Both the position numbers and the translations under genes were made by a program. This document shows, in pieces, positions 9,706 through 18,243 of a DNA stretch of 64,000 nucleotides. The stretch lies in assembly GCF_022919215.1 (NCBI RefSeq), contig NZ_CP095046.1:1540501-1604500 (forward strand), in the 5' to 3' direction. The notes below the pieces were generated by a model. It was not told the DNA's origin. It saw nothing but the letters and a program-made list of their open reading frames with translations, and did no database searches. This DNA comes from Hymenobacter cellulosilyticus (GTDB lineage Bacteria; Bacteroidota; Bacteroidia; Cytophagales; Hymenobacteraceae). The number at the start of each line of letters is the position of its first letter. Within the stretch, counting starts at the first letter, position 1.

Positions 9706-9773
9706 TGCGAGCGTGGTTAGAGAGCTTTATTCAGAAACGTTTAGAAACGCTGCTTTAGTGCGTAAACCGCAGA

Positions 9774-10645
9774 CTAAGCAGTATAAGTTTCTTTTTCGCC
9801 GTGCTGCGAAGCAAACGTCTGGATAATGCTGAAACCAGCTTCGTCGATGCTGTAGGTCAGCTCGTCAATCTTGCTGGTGAAGAAGTTGTAGGCAATGATG
9901 GCCAGAGCCGAGGTCAAGATACCCAGAGCCGTGTTGATCAGAGCTTCCGAAATACCGTTGGCCAGACCTACTGCGTCAGGAGCACCGGCGTTAGCAAGAG
10001 CCGAGAAGGCGTTAATCATACCGAATACCGTACCGAGCAGACCGATCAGGGTAGCTACCGAAGCGATGGTCGACAGGATAACGAGGTTCTTTTCCAGCAT
10101 GGGCAGTTCCAGAGCCGTCGACTCTTCGATTTCCTTCTGGATAGCAGCAATTTTCGAGTCTTTGTCGAGGCTGCGGTCACGGGCCATCTCCTGGTATTTG
10201 CCCAGGCCAGCTTTTACCACGCTAGCTACCGAGCCTTTCTGCTGGTCGCAGGCGGCTAGAGCACCGGTGATGTCGTTCACGTTCAGCTTCTGACGCACGT
10301 TGCGGATGAAAGCTTCAATGCTCTTCGAGCCTTTAGCCTTGCTAATGGTCAGGAAACGCTCGATCGAGAAGGTGATTACCAGCAAGAACAGCGTCAGCAG
10401 GATGGGTACGATAACACCACCCTTGTAAATGATGCCGAGGTAGTTACCGGGCAGGGGTTATTTTCAGGATTGCCGCCCTGGAAGTTGCCGGGGCTACCAA
10501 AAACAAACTTGTAAATGATAATCGATACGATCAACGCCAGTGGAATCACGATGGCGGCAAACGCGGAACCGCCTTTCGCTTCACCCTGGGGAGCAGCGGG
10601 AGCGGTGGGCCGCACGTTTTTATTCATGGCATTCTTTTGTTCCAT
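9774..10645 (-). CDS. exbB: MotA/TolQ/ExbB proton channel (frame broken near 10456)
   Basis: About 290 residues when one missing C at 10454-10457 is restored. ATG 10645 opens MEQKNAMNKNVRPTAPAAPQ, then a first transmembrane helix (FAAIVIPLALIVSIIIYKFV); after the break come a second (GGVIVPILLTLFLLVITFSI), a cytoplasmic domain, and two more helices near TIASVATLIGLLGTVFGMI and GISEALINTALGILTSALAI, the ExbB/TolQ core. It is the first gene of its operon, behind a long structured leader and a strong promoter. The break in such a conserved gene argues for a sequence error. Confidence 0.9.
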
Positions 10646-10739
10646 TGTTCCGGAGAATTAGTGGGTTGGTGGTGAAAGGTTGAACTTTGAAGGTGAAAAA
10701 GTGAAGAAATTTAAACGTGAATACCCTGAAGACAGCAGC

Positions 10740-10806
10740 GCCCCGCTCACCCGCACACTGGGCCCGTTCGGAGAACGGAAAGTGTGGGTCTGCTCGTGCG
10801 CGGGGC
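10740..10806 (-). promoter_or_regulatory. nested stem structure in the exbB leader
   Basis: Within the approximately 180-base leader of exbB three stems nest: GCCCCGC (10740-10746) with GCGGGGC (10800-10806); ACCC-GC-ACACT (10749-10759) with AGTGTGGGT (10781-10789), with a 2-base bulge; and CCGTT with AACGG (10764-10778). No T-run follows, so it is not a plain terminator. It may be a regulatory or stabilising RNA element; the class is not recognised. The rest of the 10646-10912 gap holds only the promoter and A/T-rich sequence. Confidence 0.55.
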
Positions 10807-10831
10807 CGTTAGGAATTCGGAGTATCCTTGG

Positions 10832-10863
10832 CAAACCTAAATAAAAACCTACGTGCTGCCAAA
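10832..10863 (-). promoter_or_regulatory. Bacteroidota-type promoter of the exbB operon
   Basis: On the minus strand TTTG (10863-10860), a 20-base spacer and TAGGTTTG (10839-10832) match the Bacteroidota consensus TTTG-N19-21-TAnnTTTG exactly. Transcription would begin near 10825, about 180 bases before the exbB start. Confidence 0.75.
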
Positions 10864-10912
10864 TGGAAAATGCGTTTAAACGCTTTAAAACGGGTAGGGC
10901 CTTAAAAAAAGG

Positions 10913-11757
10913 CTATTTCTGCTCTCCGGTTTCTTGCTGATTTAAGTTCAGTTTTTTAGCCTGCTCCCAGTACGTGTCCATTTGGGCCAGGTTCAAATCG
11001 GCTAGGCGGTGCCCATCCCGGGCCGCTTCCGTTTCCAGGTATTGGAAGCGCTGAATGAACTTGCGGTTGGTTCGTTCCAGAGCTTCTTCCGGGTTGATGC
11101 CCGCGAACCGGGCAAAGTTGACCAAGGAAAAGAGCAGGTCGCCAAACTCAGCGGCAGCCCGTTCCTGATTTCGCTCTTCAGGGTTAGTGTGGGCATACTC
11201 AACTCCGAATTCTCCTAACTCTTCCTGCACTTTCTCCCAGACCTGTTCGGGCTTTTCCCAATCGAAACCGGCTCCGCGGGCTTTTTCCTGAATTCGCATG
11301 GCCTTGACCAGAGCAGGCAGTGAAGTCGGTACGCCGCCAAGGACGGAGGAGTTGCCTTTTTCCCGCAATTTCAGCTGTTCCCAATTGCGCTTCACGTCTT
11401 CCTCATCGTTCACGGTGGTGTCGCCATAGATGTGGGGTGACGGAAGATGAGTTTCTCACACTGGGCGTTAAGAACATCCGCAATATCAAAATGGCCCGTC
11501 TCGGAAGCTATTTTGGCGTAGAACGTGAGGTGAAGCATCACGTCCCCAAGTTCCTTCTTTACATCCGCCAGATCATCCCGCAAAATGGCGTCGGAGAGTT
11601 CGTACGTCTCCTCAATAGTGAGATGACGTAAACTCTGCATGGTTTGTTTCTTATCCCACGGACATTCGGCCCGCAGGCGGTCCAGCACGTCGAGCAGACG
11701 GCCGAAGGCGGCCAGCTGTTCGGCGCGCCGGTTGGGCATTGAGGGTTGTGTTTCCAT
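10913..11757 (-). CDS. mazG: MazG nucleoside triphosphate pyrophosphohydrolase (frame broken near 11438)
   Basis: About 281 residues when one missing C near 11436-11439 is restored. ATG 11757 (METQPSMPNRRAEQLAAFG); MPNRRAEQ at 11739 is an alternative start. The two tandem MazG domains both show the metal-binding pattern: DRLRAECPWDKKQTMQSL with EETYELSDAI and KKELGDVMLHL in the first, KVQEELGEFGVEY with EFGDLLFSLVNFAR in the second. MazG hydrolyses (d)NTPs to monophosphates and cleans the nucleotide pool. The usual length is about 260-280 residues. Confidence 0.9.
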
Positions 11758-11762
11758 TACGT

Positions 11763-11770
11763 CAAATATA
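11763..11770 (-). promoter_or_regulatory. -7 promoter element of mazG
   Basis: TATATTTG on the minus strand matches TAnnTTTG and ends six bases before ATG 11757. Transcription would start at or next to that codon, so mazG is either leaderless or uses the internal ATG at 11739. Confidence 0.5.
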
Positions 11771-11870
11771 CGGCACCCAGGCCGGGCGGGCTATACGTAT
11801 GTAGAAACGAGGCAGACCCGGCTGACGGGGCGCTACGAAATACTTTCGTAGAAAAGCAGGGCCATTTCTC

Positions 11871-11878
11871 TACTTTTG
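11871..11878 (+). promoter_or_regulatory. -7 promoter element of glmM
   Basis: TACTTTTG matches the Bacteroidota -7 consensus. A possible -33 element (TTTCG, 11844-11848) lies about 22 bases upstream. The GTG start of glmM follows at 11901. Confidence 0.6.
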
Positions 11879-11900
11879 CACTTCAAAACAAACATTGCTT

Positions 11901-13295
11901 GTGGCACTGATCAAATCAATTTCCGGCATCCGAGGCACCATCGGCGGCGCGGCAGGCGAAGGCCTGACCCCCATTGACGTAGTGAAGTATGCAGCTGCTT
12001 TTGGCACCTGGGTACTGGAGAAAACGCAGAACAACACGATTGTCATCGGCCGTGATGCGCGCATCTCCGGCGAGATGGTCAGCAAGCTGGTGGAAGGCAC
12101 CCTGCGCGGCCTGGGCATCGACGTTATTGACCTGGGCCTGAGCACGACGCCCACCGTGGAAATAGCCGTGCCCGCCAAGAAAGCCGGCGGCGGCATCATC
12201 CTGACGGCCTCGCACAATCCCAAGCAGTGGAACGCACTGAAGCTGCTCAACGACAAAGGCGAGTTCATTTCCGACGAGGAAGGCCAGGCCGTGCTTGCTC
12301 TGGGCGACAATGAAGCCTTCAACTTTGCTCCGGTCAATAAGCTGGGCCAGTATTCCACTGACAACACCTTCTTTAAGAAGCACATCAAAGCCATTCTGGC
12401 TTTGCCGCTGGTCGATGTGGAAGCCATTAAGGCCAAGAAGTTTCGCGTCGTTATTGACTGCGTAAACTCCACCGGTGGCATTGTGGTGCCTATGCTGCTG
12501 GAAGCTCTGGGCGTGGAGAAAGTGGAAAAGCTGTTCTGTGAGCCTACCGGCGACTTTGCCCACAACCCCGAGCCCCTGCCCGAAAACCTGCGCGACATTG
12601 CCCGGGTGCTGGAGAAAGGCTCTTATGACCTGGGCATCGTGGTAGACCCCGACGTGGACCGCCTGGCTTTGGTAAACGAGGACGGCAGCATGTTCGGCGA
12701 AGAATACACCCTGGTAGCCGTAGCTGATTACGTGCTGCAACAGAACGGAGGTGGCAACACCGTCAGCAACCTGAGCAGCACCCGCGCCCTGCGCGACGTG
12801 ACCGAGAAGGCCGGTGGTAGCTACGCCGCTGCCGCCGTGGGCGAGGTGAACGTGGTGACCAAGATGAAGGAAACCAACGCCGTTATCGGCGGCGAAGGCA
12901 ATGGCGGTATTATCTACCCCGAGCTGCACTACGGCCGCGACTCACTAGTAGGCATTGCGCTTTTCCTGAGCCACCTGGCCAAGTCGAACCTAACCATGAC
13001 CCGGCTGCGGGCCTCGTATCCGGGTTACTTCATCTCCAAAAACAAGATCGAGCTTACTCCCGAAATTGATACCGACCAGGTGCTGGTGCAAATGCAGCAG
13101 CGCTACTCCAAACAGCCGGTAAACACCATCGACGGGGTGAAAATAGAGTTCGACAAGGAGTGGGTGCACTTGCGCAAATCCAACACCGAGCCCATTATCC
13201 GCATCTACGCCGAATCGGATTCGAATGCCACGGCCGACCACTTGGCCAACAAGATTATTGCTGACATCAAGGAGATTATCTCGCAGAAGAGCTAA
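11901..13295 (+). CDS. glmM: phosphoglucosamine mutase-type phosphohexomutase
   Basis: 464 residues from GTG 11901 (MALIKSISGIRGTIGG, the usual family start; an upstream TTG at 11895 is less likely). The phosphoserine loop is LTASHNPKQWN, the magnesium loop DPDVDRLALV, the sugar loop GEGNGGIIYPELHYGRD and the phosphate-binding loop RKSNTEPIIRIYAES. It interconverts glucosamine-6-phosphate and glucosamine-1-phosphate, the route to UDP-GlcNAc for peptidoglycan and surface glycans. Specificity within this superfamily can vary (phosphomannomutase or phosphoglucomutase), so GlmM is the likely but not proven role. A terminator follows. Confidence 0.88.
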   Translation: MALIKSISGIRGTIGGAAGEGLTPIDVVKYAAAFGTWVLEKTQNNTIVIGRDARISGEMVSKLVEGTLRGLGIDVIDLGLSTTPTVEIAVPAKKAGGGIILTASHNPKQWNALKLLNDKGEFISDEEGQAVLALGDNEAFNFAPVNKLGQYSTDNTFFKKHIKAILALPLVDVEAIKAKKFRVVIDCVNSTGGIVVPMLLEALGVEKVEKLFCEPTGDFAHNPEPLPENLRDIARVLEKGSYDLGIVVDPDVDRLALVNEDGSMFGEEYTLVAVADYVLQQNGGGNTVSNLSSTRALRDVTEKAGGSYAAAAVGEVNVVTKMKETNAVIGGEGNGGIIYPELHYGRDSLVGIALFLSHLAKSNLTMTRLRASYPGYFISKNKIELTPEIDTDQVLVQMQQRYSKQPVNTIDGVKIEFDKEWVHLRKSNTEPIIRIYAESDSNATADHLANKIIADIKEIISQKS

Positions 13296-13316
13296 GACCC
13301 TTTTTGCCCTAACTAG

Positions 13317-13355
13317 TAAAGGATTCCGGCTGCCAAGCTGGAATCCTTTATTTTT
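13317..13355 (+). terminator. terminator after glmM
   Basis: TAAAGGATTCCGGCT and AGCTGGAATCCTTTA pair (15 bp with one G-U) around a GCCA loop, followed by TTTTT. The end of this hairpin also forms the promoter element of the next gene. Confidence 0.85.
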
Positions 13356-13356
13356 G
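13349..13356 (+). promoter_or_regulatory. -7 promoter element inside the glmM terminator
   Basis: TATTTTTG fits TAnnTTTG and is made of the last stem base pair and T-run of the terminator. The cysteine desulfurase start lies 95 bases downstream. No clear -33 element is seen. Confidence 0.45.
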
Positions 13357-13450
13357 TGTGGCTATATTCTCTCTCGTAGCCATCCACCTCTCCACCTTAG
13401 TTGCGCGTATGCCTCTCCACCCCGATTCGCACGCATCCACGGCCACACCC

Positions 13451-14593
13451 ATGACCGTGTATTTTGACAATGCGGCGACCACGCCTCTCGATCCGGAAGT
13501 TCTGGACGCCATGCTGCCTTTTCTACGGGAGCACTACGGCAACCCCAGCAGCATTCACGGCCACGGCCGCAAGGTGCGGGCCGCCATCGAAAATGCCCGT
13601 AAGACCATTGCCCACCTGATTAATGCTGCGCCGGCCGAAATTTCTTTTACGTCGGGCGGCACTGAGGGCGACAACTACGCGGCTTTCGGCAGCATCCGCA
13701 CGCTGGGCTTGCGTCATGCCGTTACCTCCAAACTGGAACACCACGCTGTGCTCCACACGCTGCAGGCTTTGGAAAAGAGCGGCGACATCACGCTCAGCTA
13801 CGTGCATCACGACGAGCAGGGCCGCCTAGACTTGGAGCACCTGGAAGAGCTGCTAAAATCTAACAGCCGCTCGTTTGTGAGCTTAATGCACGCCAACAAC
13901 GAAATCGGCAACCTGAACGACATCGTGGCTATTGGCGACATCTGCCAGCAGCACCAGGCCATTTTCCACACCGATACGGTGCAGACGATGGGCCACTACC
14001 GCCACGACGTGCAGAAGTTGAAAAACCACTTTCTGGTAGGCTCGGCGCACAAGTTTCACGGCCCGAAAGGAGTAGGCTTCCTTTACCGCCGTCCCGAGGT
14101 GCACGTGTCGCCCTTGATTCATGGTGGCTCGCAGGAGCGCAACGTGCGGGCCGGCACCGAGAATGTGTACGGAATCATTGGTCTGGCTAAAGCGCTGGAA
14201 ATAGCTTACCGTGACATGGATTCCCACCGGGAGCATATCCAGGGCCTGAAAGACCGGTTTATTGCGCGGCTAACCACCGAAATTGAGGATGTACAGTTCA
14301 ATGGCCTCTCGGCCCAGGCCGACCAGAGCCTCTACACGGTACTGAGCGTGAGTTTGCCGCCCTCGGCTATGAGCGAGATGCTGCTCTTCAACCTGGATAT
14401 TAGCCGGGTATCGGTGTCGGGTGGTTCGGCGTGTAGCAGTGGGGCCGATGCCGGCTCGCACGTGCTGACGGCCCTGGGCTGTGACCCGCAGCGGGGCGCT
14501 ATCCGCTTTTCGATGAGCAAGTATAATACTGCTGAAGAAGTAGATTACGCCGTGGAGCAGCTGGCCAAAATGTACCGTAAGGTGCCCGCCTAG
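13451..14593 (+). CDS. cysteine desulfurase (NifS/IscS family)
   Basis: 380 residues from ATG 13451 (MTVYFDNAATTPLDPEVLDAM). Earlier in-frame starts would add an implausible leader. This PLP enzyme draws sulfur from cysteine for Fe-S clusters and thio-modifications. The PLP lysine lies in SAHKFHGPKGVGFLYRR, the cofactor region in TSGGTEGDNYAAF, and the persulfide cysteine in GGSACSSGADAGSH. A short active-site loop with SSGA suggests the NifS-like class. No iscU or suf gene is adjacent; it stands alone between two terminators. Confidence 0.93.
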   Translation: MTVYFDNAATTPLDPEVLDAMLPFLREHYGNPSSIHGHGRKVRAAIENARKTIAHLINAAPAEISFTSGGTEGDNYAAFGSIRTLGLRHAVTSKLEHHAVLHTLQALEKSGDITLSYVHHDEQGRLDLEHLEELLKSNSRSFVSLMHANNEIGNLNDIVAIGDICQQHQAIFHTDTVQTMGHYRHDVQKLKNHFLVGSAHKFHGPKGVGFLYRRPEVHVSPLIHGGSQERNVRAGTENVYGIIGLAKALEIAYRDMDSHREHIQGLKDRFIARLTTEIEDVQFNGLSAQADQSLYTVLSVSLPPSAMSEMLLFNLDISRVSVSGGSACSSGADAGSHVLTALGCDPQRGAIRFSMSKYNTAEEVDYAVEQLAKMYRKVPA

Positions 14594-14611
14594 GCTTTTC
14601 CGGCCATTGCC

Positions 14612-14662
14612 AAGCCCCGATTCAGCTGAGCCAGATTTCTGGCGGAGCCGAATCGGGGCTTT
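14612..14662 (+). terminator. terminator after cysteine desulfurase
   Basis: AAGCCCCGATTC pairs with GAATCGGGGCTT (12 bp) around a 26-base loop holding a small inner stem. The following T-stretch is weak. Confidence 0.65.
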
Positions 14663-14789
14663 GCGTTTGTGGGGCAGGCCTTACTTGAATCAGCATTAAG
14701 CAGGGCTTGAAGCGTAGTTCCTATATAGTCCCAGCCTATCTATTTTGCTATCCTTGCGTACTCACTGGCAAAAGTAGTTTCTGACTCCC

Positions 14790-15464
14790 ATGGCCGATAT
14801 CAATATTCAGCGTAAAAAGTCTTCTCCGAGTCCTTGGCTCCTGGTTTTACTGGTGGTCCTTGCGTTGGGAATATTAGGTTATTTTCTGTTCCGTGCTTCT
14901 GCCAATGAACCGGCTGAGCAGGCTGTGCCCGCTACTACTAGCCCGGCACCTGTAGCTGCTGCCTCGGACGATACTGCCCAGGTAACCCCGCCGCCCGCCG
15001 ATGCCGCCGATGCCGGTACTGGGGCCTCAGTGGCCGATATGGCCACCGAGGAAGCCCCCGCCACCGCTGATGAATTGGATACCTTTGCCACCGCCGAAGC
15101 TGATAGTCCCGACTATGGCCGCCGGGGCCTGCAAATGCTCACTTCGGCCCTCAGCTCCCTGGCCGACCGTGACGACCTGCGCGGGGACGCAACCATCAGT
15201 GAGCGGCGCAATGATCTGACCAGTGCCATCAGCCGCAGTTCCGAGCCCAACGCCAGCCTGCGCCCAGGCTTTGTGGCCGTGGCCGGATTGCTGCAAGCCA
15301 TTCAGCAAAAAGCGTATCCCGACCTGGAAAAGCCTGTGGCCGAACTTGGGGAGCAGGCCCGGGCGCTGTCGGGGCGCACCACACCCGCCGACCAGCCCGC
15401 TTTACAGTCGTTTTTCACGAAGGCGGCCCGCGTTATGCAGACGTTGGAGGAGCCTACGCCGTAG
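14790..15464 (+). CDS. single-pass membrane protein with Ala/Pro-rich linker
   Basis: 224 residues; no family recognised. A basic start (MADINIQRKKSSPSPW) precedes one transmembrane helix (about residues 16-35, LLVLLVVLALGILGYFLF). Then comes a linker of about 55 residues made almost only of Ala, Pro, Thr, Asp and Glu, and a helical C-terminal domain (about 95-224) with LQMLTSALSSLADRDDLRGD and VAGLLQAIQQKAYPDLEKPV. The orientation should place that domain outside the cytoplasm. It is followed 51-86 bases later by a PRC-barrel gene and probably co-transcribed with it. Confidence 0.7.
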   Translation: MADINIQRKKSSPSPWLLVLLVVLALGILGYFLFRASANEPAEQAVPATTSPAPVAAASDDTAQVTPPPADAADAGTGASVADMATEEAPATADELDTFATAEADSPDYGRRGLQMLTSALSSLADRDDLRGDATISERRNDLTSAISRSSEPNASLRPGFVAVAGLLQAIQQKAYPDLEKPVAELGEQARALSGRTTPADQPALQSFFTKAARVMQTLEEPTP

Positions 15465-15515
15465 CACGCCGGGCCCAACTTGTTTTCCTGTTTCACTTAC
15501 CTGCCAATCCGACTC

Positions 15516-16027
15516 ATGGAGCCGACTTCCCCATACCCTCCGCCGAAGGCATGCACCTGCGCCGCCTGCGCGACCTGACCGAGTTTGAAGTAGCCGACGG
15601 CAGCCCCGACGTGCGCGGCTGGGCTGTGCGGGGCGGCGACGGCCACAAGTTTGGCGACGTATACGAGTTGATTGTGGAAGAAGAAGCCCTAAAGGTGCGC
15701 TACCTCGACATCGAGCTGGACTCGTCGCTCAACGTGAACCGCCACGAGCGTCATATTTTGGTGCCGGTAGGGGTGGCTGCCCTGGATGAGGAAGGCGACA
15801 ATGTGTTTGTGCCGTCTTTGAATAAGGAATCGGTGCTGGACTATCCGCCTTTCGAGGAAATCCAGATTACCCGGGAGTATGAAGAGGCCATGCTGCGCAG
15901 CCTGCAGCTGCCTCTGCCCGAAGCCCGCCCCGCCAACTTTTACGACCAGGACTCTTACAACGAGCAGCGCTTCTATCAGAACCGCCGCCCAGAAGCCAAC
16001 GAAGGTCTGCGCCGGCGGAGCAGCTAG
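15516..16027 (+). CDS. PRC-barrel domain protein (start possibly frame-broken)
   Basis: The intact frame runs from ATG 15551 (158 residues). A preceding ATG at 15516 gives MEPTSPYPPP and rejoins this frame if one C is missing near 15543, for about 170 residues. Residues 5-80 are a PRC barrel: LRDLTEFEVADGSPDVRGW, then VYELIVEEEALKVRYLDIEL and HILVPVGVAALDEEGDNVFV. Such domains bind partners in photosynthetic reaction centres, RimM and many stress proteins. The C-terminal 45 residues are polar, with QDSYNEQRFYQNRRPEANEG. Its target here is unknown. Confidence 0.8.
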
Positions 16028-16043
16028 GATTCGCTAGTAAAAA

Positions 16044-16077
16044 GCAGAAGGCGGTGACCATAGTCACCGCCTTCTGC
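16044..16077. terminator. bidirectional terminator between the PRC-barrel gene and hemH
   Basis: GCAGAAGGCGGTGAC pairs with GTCACCGCCTTCTGC (15 bp, perfect) around a CATA loop; A residues precede the left arm. Serves two converging genes. Confidence 0.8.
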
Positions 16078-16102
16078 ATGTAAAGACTATAGGCAACTGC
16101 TG

Positions 16103-17146
16103 CTAGTTGCGGTGAATCATATTCACAACGCCTTCTACCCATTGCGGGTGCGAGTTCAGGCTGGGTACCAGCTGCCAGTGCTCCCCGCCCGCTTCCTCAA
16201 ACATCTCGCGGAATTCGGTGCCTACTTCAATGGTCGTTTCCAGGCAGTCGGCTACGAAAGCGGGGCTGAAGGCCAATACGTTCTTGATGCCTTTGGCCGG
16301 CATCTCCTTGAGCACTTCGTCGGTGTAAGGCTGCAGCCACGGGTCGCGCAAGCGGCTTTGCAGGCGACTCTGGAAAGTGGTGGTGTACTGCTCGGGTGCT
16401 AAGCCCAGGCCGGCTGCTAGTTGCCGGGAAGTTTCGAAGCACTGGGCCCGGTAGCAGTAGCGGTTATTCTTATTATAGCTGCTGCAGCAGGTGCCCAGCT
16501 TACAATAGTTGTTGTGGCTGCCCTTGAGCACGTGGCGCTCCGGAATGCCGTGGTAGCTGAACACTACATGGTCATACTTGCGCTTGGCCATTTCCTCCTT
16601 GCCCAAGGTCACGAAGGTGCCAATAAAGCCCGGATCGTCGGTGAAGGTGCTGATAAACGAAATGCTGGGCACTACCCACCACTTACTCACCAGCTCCATT
16701 ACCTTTTCCTGCACCGAGCCGGTGCTGGCCGCCGCATACTGCGGAAACAGAGGCAACACAATGATTCGGTCGACGGCCGCGGCGCGCAGCTCTTCCAGGG
16801 CCTTTTCGATGCTGGGGTTCTGGTAGCGCATACCAAAGGCCACCACATAGTCTTTGCCGAGCTTTTCCTGCACCAGCTTCTGCAAGTCGAGGCCGTGGTA
16901 GAGGAGGGGAGAGCCCCGCTCATCCCAGAGCTGCTGGTAAATCTTGGCTGACTTAGGTGCGCGCAGTGGTACTACAAGGCCCTGAAAGAGTGGATAGCGC
17001 ACGGCGGCGGGCATATCGATAACCCGGCCGTCGGTGAGAAATTCGTTGAGGTAGCGGCGTACGTCAGGCGTTTTCGGTGAGTCGGGCGTACCCAAGTTCA
17101 CGAGGAGCACGCCGATACGGCGCTGCGGAGAGGCGGGAGTTGGCAT
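16103..17146 (-). CDS. hemH: ferrochelatase
   Basis: 347 residues from ATG 17146 (MPTPASPQRRIGVLLVNLGT). The upstream ATG 17170 lies almost on the transcription start predicted from the -7 element at 17174-17181, so the inner start is preferred. It inserts Fe(II) into a porphyrin at the end of haem synthesis. The metal-site histidine lies in VFSYHGIPERHV and the conserved glutamate in DCLETTIEVGTEFREMFEEAG. A Cys-rich stretch CKLGTCCSSYNKNNRYCY could bind metal. No other haem gene is adjacent. Confidence 0.93.
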   Translation of the reverse strand: MPTPASPQRRIGVLLVNLGTPDSPKTPDVRRYLNEFLTDGRVIDMPAAVRYPLFQGLVVPLRAPKSAKIYQQLWDERGSPLLYHGLDLQKLVQEKLGKDYVVAFGMRYQNPSIEKALEELRAAAVDRIIVLPLFPQYAAASTGSVQEKVMELVSKWWVVPSISFISTFTDDPGFIGTFVTLGKEEMAKRKYDHVVFSYHGIPERHVLKGSHNNYCKLGTCCSSYNKNNRYCYRAQCFETSRQLAAGLGLAPEQYTTTFQSRLQSRLRDPWLQPYTDEVLKEMPAKGIKNVLAFSPAFVADCLETTIEVGTEFREMFEEAGGEHWQLVPSLNSHPQWVEGVVNMIHRN

Positions 17147-17173
17147 AGAAAAAGAACGGTCGTCCGTCATAGA

Positions 17174-17181
17174 CAAAGGTA
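17174..17181 (-). promoter_or_regulatory. -7 promoter element of hemH
   Basis: TACCTTTG on the minus strand. It sits four bases before ATG 17170, so that codon could be read only as a leaderless start; ATG 17146 would have a leader of about 20 bases. Confidence 0.55.
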
Positions 17182-17314
17182 GGGCCTCCAGGGTTTGGGA
17201 GGAAGCCCGTATTTTTCCGCTAGTAGCAGCTAAAAAGAGCAAGAGTCGAGTCAGGAGCTAAAAGGCTGGTTGTCTGATTTAAGACTAAACCATGTGCATC
17301 TGCCTATAAAGCGG

Positions 17315-17322
17315 TACCTTTG
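17315..17322 (+). promoter_or_regulatory. -7 promoter element of era
   Basis: TACCTTTG matches TAnnTTTG. It overlaps an in-frame TTG at 17320, ruling that codon out as the start and supporting GTG 17344. Confidence 0.6.
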
Positions 17323-17343
17323 CAGACTTATTTAGAAAATCCT

Positions 17344-18243
17344 GTGAATCCCGAACCTAAACCGCACCGCGCTGGCTTTGTGAGCATTATCGGCAAACCC
17401 AACGTGGGCAAGTCGACGCTAATGAACGCCCTGATGGGCGAGCGGCTCAGCATTGTCACGAGCAAGGCCCAGACTACGCGCCACCGCATCCTGGGTATCC
17501 TCAACGGCGAAGACTTTCAGCTCGTCTACTCCGATACGCCCGGCATCATTCAGCCCAAGTACGAGCTCCACAACGCTATGATGTCGTTCGTGTACAGCTC
17601 CTTGGAAGATGCTGATGTCGTCTTGTTCGTAACGGACATCTACGAAAAGCACGACGAGGAGCCGGTTGTAGAGCGTCTGCGCAAAATGGTAAACACGCCG
17701 ATTTTGCTGCTAGTCAACAAAATCGACCAGGCCGACCAGGCCGAAGTGGAAGCCAAGGTTGACTACTGGCGCGAGCAACTGCCCAACGCGGCCCGTGTGC
17801 TGCCTATTTCGGCCCTGGAAAAGTTCGGTACCGGCGAATTGCTGGATTTGATTCTGGGCTACCTGCCCGAGCACCCAGCGTATTACCCTAAAGATGAACT
17901 CACCGACAAGCCGGAGCGTTTCTTCGCCGCCGAGATAATTCGGGAGAAAATCTTCAAGCTCTACAAAAAGGAAGTCCCCTACAGCTGCGAAGTCGGCATT
18001 GAGGAATTCAAGGAGGAAGAGGATATCATCCGCATCCGGGCCACCATCTACGTGGAGCGGGCCAGCCAGAAAGGCATCATCATCGGCAACAAAGGCGACG
18101 CGCTGAAAAAAGTGGGCACCTGGGCCCGGGAGGAAATGGAGAAGTTCTTCCAGAAGAAAGTCTTTCTCGAAACCCACGTCAAAGTCAACGAAAACTGGCG
18201 CACCGACCCCAAAGCCCTCAACCGCTTCGGGTACAGTCAATAG
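17344..18243 (+). CDS. era: GTPase Era
   Basis: 299 residues from GTG 17344 (MNPEPKPHRAGFVSIIGKPN). Era is a GTPase that binds the 3' end of 16S rRNA during 30S assembly. G1 is GKPNVGKST, G3 DTPG, G4 NKID; the C-terminal KH domain (about 205-290) contains RASQKGIIIGNKGDALKKVG. A related GTPase, der, follows after a hairpin-forming repeat; both act in ribosome maturation. The end of the gene directly abuts that repeat. Confidence 0.95.
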   Translation: MNPEPKPHRAGFVSIIGKPNVGKSTLMNALMGERLSIVTSKAQTTRHRILGILNGEDFQLVYSDTPGIIQPKYELHNAMMSFVYSSLEDADVVLFVTDIYEKHDEEPVVERLRKMVNTPILLLVNKIDQADQAEVEAKVDYWREQLPNAARVLPISALEKFGTGELLDLILGYLPEHPAYYPKDELTDKPERFFAAEIIREKIFKLYKKEVPYSCEVGIEEFKEEEDIIRIRATIYVERASQKGIIIGNKGDALKKVGTWAREEMEKFFQKKVFLETHVKVNENWRTDPKALNRFGYSQ

